DNA of 64,000 bases from Amycolatopsis echigonensis (GCF_014174495.1 NZ_JACJHR010000009.1:62001-126000), one strand, 5' to 3'. Positions 28,907-38,712 are shown, numbered from the stretch's first letter. Numbers and translations are program-made. The notes: generated by a model not told the origin, from the letters alone.

Positions 28907-30019
28907 TCAGCCCCTCGCTTTGTTCAGCTGCCCGGTCACCGTGTCCAGCAGTTCCTGCCAGGACTTCTCGAACTTCTCGACGCCTTCGGTCTCCAGCGTC
29001 ACGAACACGTCCGGCACGTCGATGCCGGCCGCCGACAGCTTGTCGAAGATCGCCTGCGCCTGCTCGCCCTTTCCGGAAACCGTGTCGCCGGTGATCTCGG
29101 CGTGGTCGGCGACCGAGTCCATGGTCTTCTCGGGCATCGTGTTCACGACGTCCTTGACCACGAGCTGGTCGACGTAACGGGTGTCGGAGTAGGCGGGGTC
29201 CTTCACGCCGGTGGAGGCCCACAGCGGACGCTGCGCGTTCGCGCCGGCCTCGGCGAGCGCCTTCCACCGGTCCGTGGCGAACAGCTTCTCGAAGGCCGCG
29301 TACGCGAGCCGCGCGTTGGCGATGGCCGCCTCGCCCAGCAGCGCCTTGGCCTCGTCGGTGCCGATCGCGTTCAGCCGCTTGTCGACCTCGGTGTCCACCC
29401 GGGACACGAAGAACGACGCGACCGAGTGGATGCCCTTGAGGTCGTGGCCGTTGGCCTTCGCCTGCTCCAAGCCGGCGAAGAAGGCCTTGATGACCGCCTC
29501 GTAGCGCTCGACGGAGAAGATCAGCGTGACGTTGACGCTGATGCCCTCGGCGAGCACCGCGGTGATCGCGGGCAGGCCTTCTTCGGTCGCCGGGATCTTG
29601 ATCATCACGTTCGGCCGGTCGACGGTCTTCCACAGGTCCTTGGCCTCGGCCACCGTCTTCTCGGTGTCCTTCGCCAGGCGCGGGTCCACCTCGATGGACA
29701 CGCGGCCGTCGACGCCGTTCGTGGCGTTGTACACGTCGCGGAACAGGTCCGCGGCGTTGCGCACGTCGGTGGTGGTCAGTTCCCGGACGGTGCCGTCGAG
29801 GTCCGCGCCGCGCGCGGCGAGCTCGTTGACCTGCTCGTCGTACGCGTCGCCCTTCGACAGCGCATTCGCGAAAATGGTCGGGTTGGTGGTCACGCCGACG
29901 ACGTGCTTGTCGCGGATGAGCCCGGCGAGGTTGCCCGAGTTCAGGCGCTCCCGCGAGAGGTCGTCCAGCCAGATCGAGACGCCTGCCTCGGACAGCTGCG
30001 CGAGCCGATCAGTGCTCAT
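28907..30019 (-). CDS. tal: Transaldolase
   Basis: A 370-residue class I aldolase-fold transaldolase of the actinobacterial/plant type. The N-terminal [14 protein letters not shown] and GVTTNPTIF and the Schiff-base Lys in NVMIKIPAT are clear, with [13 protein letters not shown] downstream. It transfers dihydroxyacetone units between sugar phosphates. ATG 30019 is chosen because GAAGGG lies nine bases upstream; ATG 30028 would sit directly against that site. It is followed ten bases later by pgi. Confidence 0.96.
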   Translation of the reverse strand: MSTDRLAQLSEAGVSIWLDDLSRERLNSGNLAGLIRDKHVVGVTTNPTIFANALSKGDAYDEQVNELAARGADLDGTVRELTTTDVRNAADLFRDVYNATNGVDGRVSIEVDPRLAKDTEKTVAEAKDLWKTVDRPNVMIKIPATEEGLPAITAVLAEGISVNVTLIFSVERYEAVIKAFFAGLEQAKANGHDLKGIHSVASFFVSRVDTEVDKRLNAIGTDEAKALLGEAAIANARLAYAAFEKLFATDRWKALAEAGANAQRPLWASTGVKDPAYSDTRYVDQLVVKDVVNTMPEKTMDSVADHAEITGDTVSGKGEQAQAIFDKLSAAGIDVPDVFVTLETEGVEKFEKSWQELLDTVTGQLNKARG

Positions 30020-30085
30020 GGTTTTCATCCCTTCTGGGCGCGTAGCGCCTCCGTTGAGGGTGGGTGGTGGGGATGAGGCGGCATT

Positions 30086-32185
30086 TCAGTTTTTGGTGTT
30101 GGCGATCGAGCGACGCGCGGCGTCGACCACGGCCTCGGCGGTGAAACCGAACTCGCGGAACAGCGTGGCAGCATCGGCCGAAGCGCCGTAGTGCTCGATC
30201 GAAACGTTCACCCCGGCGTCACCGGTGAACCGCTGCCACGGCATCGCGATCCCGGCCTCGACCGAAACGCGGGCCTTGACCGTCGGCGGCAGCACCGCGT
30301 CCTTGTAGTCCTGCTCCTGCGCGTCGAACCACTCGACGCACGGCATCGACACGACGCTGGTCGGGATGCCGTCGGCCTCGAGGGTCTTGCGCGCCTCGAC
30401 CGCAAGCTGGACCTCGGAACCGGTCGCGATCAGCACGACCTCCGGGCTGCCGTTGGACGCCTCGGCCAGCACGTAGCCGCCCTTCTTGACGCCCTCGGCG
30501 TTCGTGCCTTCCAGCACCGGCACGTTCTGCCGGGTCAGCGCGAAGCCGGACGGGTGGTGCACGTCCTCCAGCACGGCCTTCCACGCGTACGCGGTCTCGT
30601 TGGCGTCCGCCGGGCGGACGACGTTGAGGCCCGGGATGGCGCGCAGCGCGGCGATCTGCTCGATCGGCTGGTGGGTCGGGCCGTCCTCGCCGAGACCGAT
30701 CGAGTCGTGCGTCCACACGTAGATGACCGGCGCCTTCATCAGCGCGGCGAGCCGGACCGGCGGGCGCATGTAGTCGGAGAAGGTGAGGAAGGTCGCGCCG
30801 TACGGGCGGGTCCCGCCGTGCAGCGCGATGCCGTTGAGGATCGAGCCCATCGCGTGCTCGCGGATGCCGAAGTGCAGCGTGCGGCCGTACGGGTTGGTCT
30901 TCCACATGTCGGTGCCGGCCTCGGCCGGGCCGAACGAGTCGGCGCCCTTCATGGTGGTGTTGTTGCTCTCCGCCAGGTCCGCGGAACCGCCCCACAGCTC
31001 GGGCAGCGGCTCGGCCAGCGCGTTCAGCACCTCGCCGGAGGCCTTGCGGGTGGCGATGCCCTTGGCGTCCGGCTCCCACGACGGCAGGTTGTCCGCGAAG
31101 CCCTCGGGCAGCGTGCGGGTCGACAGCCGGTCGGCCAGCTTCTTGCGCTCCGGGTTCGCCGCGGCCCACGCCTCGAAGCGCTCCTGCCACTCGGCGCGCT
31201 GCTTCTCGCCGCGCTCGATCGCCTGGCGGGTGTGCGCGAGCACCGCGTCCTCGACGTCGAAGTTCTTCTCCGGGTCGAAGCCCAGCGCCTTCTTGACGCC
31301 GGCGACCTCGTCCGCGCCCAGCGCCGCGCCGTGCGCCTTGCCGGTGTTCATCTTCGTCGGGGCCGGGTAGCCGATGATCGTGCGCAGCTGGATGAACGAC
31401 GGACGCTGGGTCTCGGCCTGCGCCGCCTTGATGGCCGCCTCGATCGCGACGACGTCCTCGCCGCCCTCGACGGTCTGCACGTGCCAGCCGTAGGCCTCGT
31501 ACCGCTTCGCGACGTCCTCGGACAGCGCGATGTTGGTGTCGTCCTCGATCGAGATCTTGTTGTCGTCGTAGAAGACGATCAGGTTGCCCAGCTGCTGGCG
31601 GCCCGCGATGGACGAGGCCTCGGAGGTGACGCCCTCTTCGATGTCGCCGTCGGAGGCGATCACGTAGATGTGGTGGTCGAAGATGCTCTCGCCGGCCGGG
31701 GCGTCCGGGTCGAGCAGGCCGCGCTCGCGCCGCGCCGCCATCGCCATGCCGACGCCGTTCGCGAGGCCCTGGCCCAGCGGGCCGGTCGTGGTCTCGACGC
31801 CCTTGGTGTGCCGGTACTCCGGGTGGCCCGGGGTCTTGGAACCCCAGCGGCGCAGCTGCTTGAGGTCCTCCAGCTCGAGGCCGAACCCGGCCAGGTACAG
31901 CTGGATGTAGAGGGTGAGGCTGGAGTGCCCGGCGGACAGGACGAACCGGTCGCGGGCGGGCCACTCCGGGTCGGCCGGGTCGTGCCGCATGGTGCGCTGG
32001 AACAGCGTGTACGCCAGCGGCGCTAGGCTCATCGCAGTGCCCGGGTGCCCGCTGCCGCAGTTTTCCACGGCGTCCGCGGCCAGCACGCGGGCGGTGTCCA
32101 CGGCGCGGGTGTCGGTCTCGGTCCAGTCGGCCGGCAGGTTGCGCCGGAGCAAGGGGTTGGTCTCGCTGCTAGAGGTTTCGGACAC
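30086..32185 (-). CDS. tkt: Transketolase
   Basis: A 699-residue thiamine-diphosphate enzyme. The N-terminal NCGSGHPGTAMSLAPLAY, the metal/TPP loop IASDGDIEEGVTSEA ... DDNKISIEDDT, and the pyrimidine-domain LGEDGPTHQPIEQ are all present. It moves two-carbon units in the non-oxidative pentose phosphate pathway. It heads the six-gene minus-strand operon tkt-tal-pgi-zwf-opcA-pgl. GTG 32185 has AGGAG upstream (spacing about ten). A candidate -10, TAGGGT (32342-32347, minus strand), lies about 155 bases upstream. Confidence 0.97.
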   Translation of the reverse strand: MSETSSSETNPLLRRNLPADWTETDTRAVDTARVLAADAVENCGSGHPGTAMSLAPLAYTLFQRTMRHDPADPEWPARDRFVLSAGHSSLTLYIQLYLAGFGLELEDLKQLRRWGSKTPGHPEYRHTKGVETTTGPLGQGLANGVGMAMAARRERGLLDPDAPAGESIFDHHIYVIASDGDIEEGVTSEASSIAGRQQLGNLIVFYDDNKISIEDDTNIALSEDVAKRYEAYGWHVQTVEGGEDVVAIEAAIKAAQAETQRPSFIQLRTIIGYPAPTKMNTGKAHGAALGADEVAGVKKALGFDPEKNFDVEDAVLAHTRQAIERGEKQRAEWQERFEAWAAANPERKKLADRLSTRTLPEGFADNLPSWEPDAKGIATRKASGEVLNALAEPLPELWGGSADLAESNNTTMKGADSFGPAEAGTDMWKTNPYGRTLHFGIREHAMGSILNGIALHGGTRPYGATFLTFSDYMRPPVRLAALMKAPVIYVWTHDSIGLGEDGPTHQPIEQIAALRAIPGLNVVRPADANETAYAWKAVLEDVHHPSGFALTRQNVPVLEGTNAEGVKKGGYVLAEASNGSPEVVLIATGSEVQLAVEARKTLEADGIPTSVVSMPCVEWFDAQEQDYKDAVLPPTVKARVSVEAGIAMPWQRFTGDAGVNVSIEHYGASADAATLFREFGFTAEAVVDAARRSIANTKN

Positions 32186-32624
32186 TGAACTCGAACTCCT
32201 GCGTCGGTGAAGTGGTGGCTGTATTCCGTGCGTGCCGCTCGGGTGCCGCGCTGTGCGCCCTCAGTCATCTCAATCGATCCCGAAGGGACGATATTCCTGC
32301 TGACGGCGCTGTGCAGGCGGAGCGAGCGGCCCGACGCTGTCACCCTAGTGCGTACGCGTGCGCGCGAGCGCGGGCGACAGCCCCGCGGGTGAGGTGATCC
32401 TGCCCGCCTGTCGGTTTCCGGCTACCCGCCGCGGGCTTTCGCGACTCATCGCGGCCCGCGGCGGCGGACGTGACGGACGAGACACCGCCGGGCGTGTCCC
32501 GGACCCGCGGGCGTCGAGCCGGTCCGCCACGTCTAACATCGATCGCGGGCCAGGCACGGGAGATGTCACCGAGCACCACCTTTTCTTCCGGGCCGCCCGG
32601 CCCAGGACTGACTCAGGGAGAGAA
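32186..32624. other. Divergent promoter region between tkt and ctaB
   Basis: A 439-base space with no gene. Candidate -10 elements are TAGGGT on the minus strand (32342-32347) for tkt and TAACAT on the plus strand (32534-32539) for ctaB. No clear operator is visible. Confidence 0.5.
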
Positions 32625-33605
32625 ATGTCGTTGGTGAACGCTGCGCACGGACGCAGTGAAGACACCAGCGCCGTACCCCCGGACGGCGGGCGACCGCGCG
32701 GGGCCCGGCGAAGCTTCCGCCAGGTGGCCGGCGCGTACGCCGCACTGGCGAAGCCGCGCGTGATCGAGCTTCTCCTCGTCACCACGATCCCCGCGATGTT
32801 CCTCGCCGGGCGCGAGGTGCCGAACCCGTGGCTGGTGGTCGCGACGCTGGTCGGCGGCACGATGGCCGCGGGCAGCGCGAACGCGCTCAACTGCGTGATC
32901 GACAGCGACATCGACAAGGTCATGAACCGCACCAAGCGGCGCCCGCTGGTGAAGGACGCGGTGCCGCGGCGCAACGCGCTGGTCTTCGGGCTCGTCCTGG
33001 GCATCGCCTCGTTCGCCGTCCTGTACTTCACGGTGAACCTGCTGGCGGCGGTCCTCGCGATCGCGACCATCCTGTTCTACATCTTCGTCTACACCCTCGG
33101 CCTCAAGCGGCGGACGTCGCAGAACGTGGTCTGGGGCGGCGCGGCCGGCTGCATGCCGGTGCTGATCGGCTGGGTCGCGGTCACCGGCACCGTGCAGTGG
33201 CCCGCGTTCGTGATGTTCGGCGTGATCTTCTTCTGGACCCCGCCGCACACCTGGGCGCTGGGCATGAAGTACCGCGACGACTACGAGCGCGCGGGCGTGC
33301 CGATGCTCCCGGTCGTCGCGACCGCCGAGCACGTGGCCCGGCAGATCGTCATCTACTCGTGGGTGATGGTCGCCTGGACGCTGTTGCTGCTCCCGGTCAC
33401 CAGCTGGCTGTACGCGACCTTCGCGATCCTGGCCGGCGGCTGGTTCCTCTTCTACGCGCACCGGCTGCAGGCCGCCGTGCACCGCGGCGAGGAGACCAAG
33501 CCGATGGCGCTGTTCCACCGGTCGAACACGTACCTGATGATCGTGTTCGTCGCGCTGGCGGTCGACTCGGCGATCGGCTTGCCGGTCCTCGGCCTCCCGT
33601 TCTGA
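32625..33605 (+). CDS. ctaB: Protoheme IX farnesyltransferase (heme O synthase)
   Basis: A 326-residue UbiA-family membrane prenyltransferase that attaches farnesyl to heme b for cytochrome aa3 oxidase. The first Asp-rich motif [20 protein letters not shown] and the [18 protein letters not shown] helix are diagnostic; about nine membrane segments follow. ATG 32625 has AGGGAG at 32615-32620; the longer open frame upstream has no such site. The enzyme that uses its product, heme A synthase, is encoded about 7 kb downstream on the other strand, as in mycobacteria. Confidence 0.95.
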   Translation: MSLVNAAHGRSEDTSAVPPDGGRPRGARRSFRQVAGAYAALAKPRVIELLLVTTIPAMFLAGREVPNPWLVVATLVGGTMAAGSANALNCVIDSDIDKVMNRTKRRPLVKDAVPRRNALVFGLVLGIASFAVLYFTVNLLAAVLAIATILFYIFVYTLGLKRRTSQNVVWGGAAGCMPVLIGWVAVTGTVQWPAFVMFGVIFFWTPPHTWALGMKYRDDYERAGVPMLPVVATAEHVARQIVIYSWVMVAWTLLLLPVTSWLYATFAILAGGWFLFYAHRLQAAVHRGEETKPMALFHRSNTYLMIVFVALAVDSAIGLPVLGLPF

Positions 33606-33703
33606 GCCGTACTGACCCGTTTCGGACCGGGCAGGAATGGCCCGGGATCCTCGCCGGTTGCACTCTTCCGGCCCCGATCCCGACCTGAAAGCAGGACCTT
33701 TCC

Positions 33704-35944
33704 TTGCCCGAGGAACCGGCCTACGAAGCCGAGCTGCGCCGAGAGCAGGCCTACACCGACGCCCTGTTCGCGAAGCTCGACGCCGAACGTGCCCAGACCC
33801 AGCGCCGGCTGGACGAGACCCTGCGCCAGACCGGCGGGACGCCGCAGGCGCGGACCGAACGCGAAGCCGCCACGGCTCTGCACAGCGACCGGCTCGCCCA
33901 GCTCGGCTCGGTCGAGCAGGGCTTGTGCTTCGGGCGGCTGGACTTCGTTCCCGGCACATCCGACGAGGAAACCGCGTACATCGGACGGCTCGGGCTGTTC
34001 GACGAGGACGACGACTACCGGCCGTTGCTGATCGACTGGCGCGCGCCGGTCGCGCGGCCGTTCTACCTGGCCACCGCCGCGTCGCCGGACGGCGTGCGCC
34101 GGCGACGGCATCTGCGGTCGCTGAGCCGTCGCGTCACCGGGTTCGACGACGAGATCCTCGATCTGACCGCCGCTGACCAGGGCCAGGACCTCGGGCTCGC
34201 CGGAGAGGCCGCGCTGCTGGCCGCGCTGGAGCGGCGGCGGACCGGCGAGATGGCCGACATCGTCGCCACCATCCAGGCCGAGCAGGACCGGATCATCCGC
34301 GCGCCGCTCGGCGGAGTCATGGTGGTGCAGGGCGCGCCGGGCACCGGGAAGACCGCGGTCGCCCTGCATCGCGCGGCGTATCTGCTGTACACGCACCGCC
34401 AGCAGCTGACCACGCGGGGCGTGCTCGTCGTCGGCCCGAACTCGACTTTCCTGCGCTACATCGGCCAGGTGCTGCCGTCGCTCGGCGAGACCGGCGTGCT
34501 GCTGTCGACCATCGGGCAGCTGTGGCCGGGCCTGGACGCCGACGGCGTCGACTCCCCGGAAGCGGCCGAGGTGAAGGGCCGGCTGGTGATGGCCGAGGTG
34601 CTCGCCAAGGCGGTCCGCGACCGGCAAGGTGTACCCGATCCGGTGATCGAGATCGAGCACGAACGCGAGATCCTCAAGCTGGACCGGAAGACCTGCACGC
34701 AGGCGCGCGCCCGGGCCCGTCGCTCGCGGCGGCCGCACAACCTCGCGCGGCGGCTGTTCGTGTCCGACGTCCTCGACGCGCTCACCCGGCAGGCCGCCCG
34801 CTCGCTGGGCGAGGACCTGCTGGACGCACAGGACGTCCAGGACATCCGCGCCGAGCTGGCGGCGAGCCCGTCGGTCGCGGCCGCGCTGAACTCGCTGTGG
34901 CCGAAACTCACGCCGGCGGGCCTGCTGGACGACCTGTTCGCCGAGCGCGAACACCTCGACCGGGCGGCGGGCGAGCTGCTGTCCGAAGAGGACCGGAAGC
35001 ACCTGGAAAGCGGCCGCGACGCGAAGTGGACGCCCGCCGACGTGCCGCTGCTCGACGAACTGGCCGAACTGCTCGGCAGCGACGACTCCGAGGAGCAGGC
35101 CGAGCAGAAGCGCCAGGAACGCGTCGAGCGCGCCTATGCCGAGGGCGTGTTGGACATTCTCGAGCAGGACGAGGAAATCCAGGACGAGGAGATCCTGCGG
35201 GTGTCCGACGTGCTGGACGCCGAGTTGTTCGCCGAACGCCAGCAGGCGCGCAGCGAGCTGACCGCGGCGCAGCGGGCCGCGCAGGACCGGACCTGGACGT
35301 TCGGGCACGTGATCGTGGACGAGGCGCAGGAACTGTCCGCGATGGACTGGCGGTTGCTGATGCGCCGCACGCCGAACCGGTCGATGACGCTGGTCGGCGA
35401 CGTCGCGCAGACCGGGGCCGCCGGGGGAGCGCGGACCTGGGACGAGGTGCTGTCGCCGTACGTCGCGGACCGCTGGCGGCTGGAGCAGCTCACGGTGAAC
35501 TACCGGACCCCGGCGGAGATCATGGCGGTCGCGGCGGGCGTGCTCGCCGAACTCGACGTGGACCTGGCCGCACCGGTGTCGGTACGGGAGACCGGCGTGC
35601 CGCCGTGGGGCGTGAAGGTCGAATCGCTGGAAGAGGAACTGCCTTCGCTGGTGGACGCCGAACTGTCCGCTGTGGACGGTGGAACGGTGGCGGTGCTGGT
35701 GCCTGGCGGCCGCTGGGACGAAGTGCGGAAGCTGCTTCCGGAGGACGAGCGGCTGAGCGTGCTGACGGTCGACTGGGCGAAGGGGCTGGAGTTCGACGGG
35801 GTCGTGCTGGTGTCGCCGGACGAGATCGTGTCGGGGTCGGCGCGCGGGCTCAACGACCTGTACGTGGCGCTGACCCGGGCGACGCAACGGCTCGGCGTGG
35901 TGCGTACTGGTCCGCCGGTCCCGGCTCTCGGAGGCCTTGGCTAA
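33704..35944 (+). CDS. helR: HelD/HelR-family RNA polymerase-recycling ATPase (UvrD-like)
   Basis: A 746-residue superfamily 1 ATPase. Residues 8-45 form a charged coiled coil, followed by the HelD-specific block with FGRLDFVPG, YIGRLGLFDEDDD and LIDWRAPVARPFY. The Q motif IQAEQDRIIRAP is near 190-201, Walker A is GAPGTGKT (210-217), and DEAQELSAMDW, GDVAQ and a C-terminal VALTRATQRL follow. HelD proteins pry stalled RNA polymerase off DNA. The HelR branch also displaces rifamycins in actinomycetes; choosing HelR over HelD is tentative. TTG 33704 has AGCAGGA upstream. No rifamycin-associated element is seen. Confidence 0.82.
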   Translation: MPEEPAYEAELRREQAYTDALFAKLDAERAQTQRRLDETLRQTGGTPQARTEREAATALHSDRLAQLGSVEQGLCFGRLDFVPGTSDEETAYIGRLGLFDEDDDYRPLLIDWRAPVARPFYLATAASPDGVRRRRHLRSLSRRVTGFDDEILDLTAADQGQDLGLAGEAALLAALERRRTGEMADIVATIQAEQDRIIRAPLGGVMVVQGAPGTGKTAVALHRAAYLLYTHRQQLTTRGVLVVGPNSTFLRYIGQVLPSLGETGVLLSTIGQLWPGLDADGVDSPEAAEVKGRLVMAEVLAKAVRDRQGVPDPVIEIEHEREILKLDRKTCTQARARARRSRRPHNLARRLFVSDVLDALTRQAARSLGEDLLDAQDVQDIRAELAASPSVAAALNSLWPKLTPAGLLDDLFAEREHLDRAAGELLSEEDRKHLESGRDAKWTPADVPLLDELAELLGSDDSEEQAEQKRQERVERAYAEGVLDILEQDEEIQDEEILRVSDVLDAELFAERQQARSELTAAQRAAQDRTWTFGHVIVDEAQELSAMDWRLLMRRTPNRSMTLVGDVAQTGAAGGARTWDEVLSPYVADRWRLEQLTVNYRTPAEIMAVAAGVLAELDVDLAAPVSVRETGVPPWGVKVESLEEELPSLVDAELSAVDGGTVAVLVPGGRWDEVRKLLPEDERLSVLTVDWAKGLEFDGVVLVSPDEIVSGSARGLNDLYVALTRATQRLGVVRTGPPVPALGGLG

Positions 35945-35947
35945 TCT
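35942..35947 (+). promoter_or_regulatory. Leaderless -10 element overlapping the upstream stop codon
   Basis: TAATCT contains the TAA stop of the HelD/HelR gene and ends six bases before ATG 35954. The FKBP gene could therefore be both read through and started independently. Confidence 0.6.
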
Positions 35948-35953
35948 TCCGGA

Positions 35954-36469
35954 ATGCAGAAATTCGGCAGGACAGCCGTCCTCGGCGCGGTCGCGGCAGT
36001 CGCCGTGTTCGGCCTCACCGCCTGCGGCGGCGACAGCAGCGCGGCCCCGGCGACCCCGAACCGCGAATGCACCGCGGACGACATCAAGACCACCGGGAGC
36101 TTCGGCCAGGTCCCGACGATCACCATCCCGGACGGCTGCGCCCCGCCGAAGAAGCTGCTCACCAAGGATCTCTCGGCGGGCACCGGGAAGGCCGCGGCCG
36201 CCGGGTCGAAGCTGTCCATGAACTACCTGGTCGTCACCTGGTCGGACAAGAAGAAGCTGGACAGCTCGTTCGACCGCGGCGAGCCGTTCGGCCTCGACCT
36301 CGGCGCCGGCCAGGTGATCGAGGGCTGGGACCAGGGCCTCGTCGGCGTCAAACAGGGCGGGCGGCGGCTGATGATCATCCCGCCCGCCCTCGCCTACAAG
36401 GACGGCGGACGCGGCATCGCGCCCAACGAAACGCTGGTGTTCGTGACCGACGCCCTTTCGGTTTCCTGA
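35954..36469 (+). CDS. FKBP-type peptidyl-prolyl isomerase lipoprotein
   Basis: A 171-residue exported lipoprotein. The signal peptide ends in the lipobox LTAC (C24 is the lipidated residue), followed by GGDSSAAPA. The FKBP domain (about 70-171) includes NYLVVTWSDKKKLDSSFDRG, the core VIEGWDQGLVGVKQGGRR and LAYKDGG ... NETLVFVTD. It would catalyse proline isomerisation in proteins outside the membrane. A leaderless promoter overlaps the previous stop. It converges with the quinone oxidoreductase gene; only one base separates the two stop codons. Confidence 0.92.
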   Translation: MQKFGRTAVLGAVAAVAVFGLTACGGDSSAAPATPNRECTADDIKTTGSFGQVPTITIPDGCAPPKKLLTKDLSAGTGKAAAAGSKLSMNYLVVTWSDKKKLDSSFDRGEPFGLDLGAGQVIEGWDQGLVGVKQGGRRLMIIPPALAYKDGGRGIAPNETLVFVTDALSVS

Positions 36470-36470
36470 G

Positions 36471-37442
36471 TCAGGGAATCAGCAGCAGCTTCCCGGTCGT
36501 CCGGCGTCCCTGCAGGTCCTCGTGGGCCTTGCGGGCGTCGGCGAGCGGGTAGCGGCCGCCGATGCGGACGTTCAGCGAACCGTCCCGCACCGCGGCGAAC
36601 AGTTCGCCGGCGCGCCAGTCGAGTTCCTCGCGGGTGCGCAGGTAGTGGGCGAGCGTCGGGCGGGTCAGGAAGAGCGAACCGCCGGAGTTGAGCCGCTGCG
36701 GGTCGATCGGCGGCACCGGGCCGCTGGCCGCGCCGAACAGCGCCAGCGTGCCGCGGATCTTCAGGCTCGCGAGGCTGCCGTCGATGGTGCTCTTGCCCAC
36801 GCCGTCGTACACCACGGCGACGCCTTCGCCGTTGGTCAGCTCGCGGGTCACGGCGGCGAAGTCCTCGCGGTCGTAGCGGATGACGTGGTCCGCGCCCGCG
36901 CCTCGGGCCAGCTCAGCCTTTTCGTCGGTGGACACGGTGCACAGGACTCGCGCGCCGCGCGCCTTCGCCAGCTGCACCAGCAGCAAACCCACGCCGCCGG
37001 CGGCCGCGTGGACGAGGATGTCGTCGCCCGCCTTGACCTCGTAGGTCGAACGCACCAGGTAGTGCGCGGTCATGCCCTGCAGCATCGTGGCCGCGGCGAT
37101 CTCGTCCGACACGCCGTCCGGCACCTTCACCGTGGCGCTGGCCGGGACCACCGCGCGCTGGGCGTAGCTGCCGAGCACGCCCTGCCAGGTCACGCGGTCG
37201 CCGGGGGCGAATTCGGTGACGCCCTCGCCGGTCTCCACGACCGTCCCGGCGCCCTCGGAGCCGAGGACGAACGGCAGGTCGATCGGGTAGATGCCCTGGC
37301 GCTGGTAGGTGTCGATGTAGTTGACGCCCGCCGCGGCGAGCTCGACCAGCAGTTCGCCCGCGCCCGGCGGACCGGGCTCGATCTCGGCCAGTTCCAGCAC
37401 TTCCGGGCCGCCGGTCCGGCTCACCTGCACTGCGGTCGGCAT
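36471..37442 (-). CDS. qor: NADPH:quinone oxidoreductase (zeta-crystallin type, MDR family)
   Basis: A 323-residue zinc-less medium-chain dehydrogenase. The conserved GVNYIDTYQRQGIYP and GSEGAGTVVE, the NADP-binding HAAAGGVGLLLVQLAKARGA, and the C-terminal ADARKAHEDLQGRRTTGKLLL identify the quinone reductase group. It passes electrons from NADPH to quinones. It corresponds to Rv1454c in the conserved block between ctaB and ctaA. ATG 37442 has GAGGAGGAA upstream on the minus strand. It diverges from the next gene, with about 90 bases between them. Confidence 0.9.
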   Translation of the reverse strand: MPTAVQVSRTGGPEVLELAEIEPGPPGAGELLVELAAAGVNYIDTYQRQGIYPIDLPFVLGSEGAGTVVETGEGVTEFAPGDRVTWQGVLGSYAQRAVVPASATVKVPDGVSDEIAAATMLQGMTAHYLVRSTYEVKAGDDILVHAAAGGVGLLLVQLAKARGARVLCTVSTDEKAELARGAGADHVIRYDREDFAAVTRELTNGEGVAVVYDGVGKSTIDGSLASLKIRGTLALFGAASGPVPPIDPQRLNSGGSLFLTRPTLAHYLRTREELDWRAGELFAAVRDGSLNVRIGGRYPLADARKAHEDLQGRRTTGKLLLIP

Positions 37443-37522
37443 GCTTCCTCCTCGAGATGTGCGCGTCTGACGTCCACTATGGCCGAGAACACGGTCGGGC
37501 CGCGGGGGTGGGGGTCTCGGGT

Positions 37523-37528
37523 TAAGCT
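37523..37528 (+). promoter_or_regulatory. Leaderless -10 element (TAAGCT)
   Basis: TAAGCT ends six bases before GTG 37535, with no ribosome binding site. Confidence 0.55.
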
Positions 37529-37534
37529 CCGGAC

Positions 37535-37852
37535 GTGGCTGAGGAGACCGAAAACACGCCGACCGCGCCCACTGCCCGCCAGCTGGCGTCCGCTCGCGCC
37601 TTCGTGGCCAAGCACGGCAAACCGTCGCGCGCGGTGGTCGAAAACATCGGCATCGCCGGCGCGCGCGTCGTGCTCGTGGGCCCGGACGGGGCGATGGGCG
37701 ACGTGCTGGTCGACGGGGTCGAGACCGGGACCGCGCTGGTCGAGCAGGTCGACGACCTCGAGGCCGCCGAGTGGGACAGCGAAACCGTGAAGACGGTGAA
37801 GATCGGCGCCGCGCACCGGCGCAAGATGGCCGGGCCGCGAGCCGGCCGGTGA
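37535..37852 (+). CDS. Small conserved-looking protein of unknown function
   Basis: I do not recognise this 105-residue protein. The first 15 residues are Thr/Glu/Ala-rich and disordered. The middle (SARAFVAKHGKPSRAVVENI, then ARVVLVGPDGAMGDVLVDG) looks like a compact alpha/beta fold. The end is basic (KTVKIGAAHRRKMAGPRAGR). It has no signal peptide, membrane helix or cysteine. The codon pattern and a leaderless promoter support a real gene. Its stop overlaps the start of the ATP-grasp gene (GTGA), so the two are likely functionally linked; the small protein might be a partner or substrate of that ligase. Confidence 0.75.
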   Translation: MAEETENTPTAPTARQLASARAFVAKHGKPSRAVVENIGIAGARVVLVGPDGAMGDVLVDGVETGTALVEQVDDLEAAEWDSETVKTVKIGAAHRRKMAGPRAGR

Positions 37853-38712
37853 CCCGCTCGGCGATTTTCGTCGGCTGCGCCGCGCTGCCCGAGGGCGACG
37901 GCGACGAGGCCGCGGTGCTGCCCGCGCTCGCGGACCTCGGGTTCACGCTGAGCTGGGCGGCCTGGGATTCCGGTGCCGACTTCGCTTCCGCGGACGTCGT
38001 GGTGCTGCGCGCCGCCTGGGACTACCCGGAGCGTCGCGAGGAATTTCTCCGCTGGTGCGAAGACGTGCCGGGGCTGAGCAATTCGGCCGCGGTCGTGCGC
38101 TGGAACACCGACAAGGCGTATCTCGGCGAACTGCTCGACGCGGGCGTGCCGACGGTGCCGGTCGAGATCGTGCCGCCGGGGGAGAAGCCGCGCTGGCCGA
38201 AGAAGCCGTTCGTGGTGAAGCCTTCGGTGGGCGCGGGAGGCCGCGGGGCCGCCCGGTTCGAGGCCGCCGGTGCCGAGGCGGAGAAGCATCTCCGCGCGTT
38301 GCACGACGAGGGGCGCACCGCGCTCGTGCAGCCGTATCAGTCCAGTGTGGACACTCAGGGCGAGATCGCCGTGGTGTACTTCGGCGGCGTTTATTCGCAT
38401 GCCTTCACGAAATTCGCGCCGCTGGAGTCCGAAGTGGACGCTTCCGGGCTGTACCGGGAAGAGCGGCTCGCGGCCGCGGTTCCGGCCCCGGAGGTGCGCG
38501 CGGCGGCGGAGGACGCGCTGGACGCCGCGTGCGGGCTGCTGGGGATTTTGCGGGCGGAACTCCTGTACGCGCGGGTCGATCTGGTCCGTGGCGACGACGG
38601 TCGTCCGCTGGTCCTGGAGCTGGAATTGACTGAGCCGTCGCTGGGGTTCCGGCACGCGGACGCGGGTGCGCCGTTGCGGTTCGCGTCGGCGGTCCGGCAG
38701 CAGCTGGCCTAG
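37849..38712 (+). CDS. ATP-grasp domain protein (RimK/glutathione-synthetase-like)
   Basis: A 287-residue protein with an ATP-grasp layout. It has an N-terminal pre-ATP-grasp fold (ADVVVLRAAWDYPERREEFL) and the nucleotide-binding segment KKPFVVKPSVGAGGRGAARF. Then come the conserved LVQPYQSSVDTQGEIAVVYFGG and the metal-binding LVLELELTEPSLGFR near the C terminus. ATP-grasp enzymes join a carboxylate to an amine or thiol; this one's substrate is unknown. Its place between qor and ctaA matches Rv1455. It is translationally coupled (GTGA) to the small gene upstream and ends just before a 55-base palindrome. Confidence 0.78.
   Translation: MTRSAIFVGCAALPEGDGDEAAVLPALADLGFTLSWAAWDSGADFASADVVVLRAAWDYPERREEFLRWCEDVPGLSNSAAVVRWNTDKAYLGELLDAGVPTVPVEIVPPGEKPRWPKKPFVVKPSVGAGGRGAARFEAAGAEAEKHLRALHDEGRTALVQPYQSSVDTQGEIAVVYFGGVYSHAFTKFAPLESEVDASGLYREERLAAAVPAPEVRAAAEDALDAACGLLGILRAELLYARVDLVRGDDGRPLVLELELTEPSLGFRHADAGAPLRFASAVRQQLA

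Noticed and set aside
33606..33703. Rifamycin-associated element or strong terminator before the HelD/HelR gene
   Set aside because: I find no match to the 19-base element I remember, and the CCGGGC/GCCCGG stem is only six bases long.
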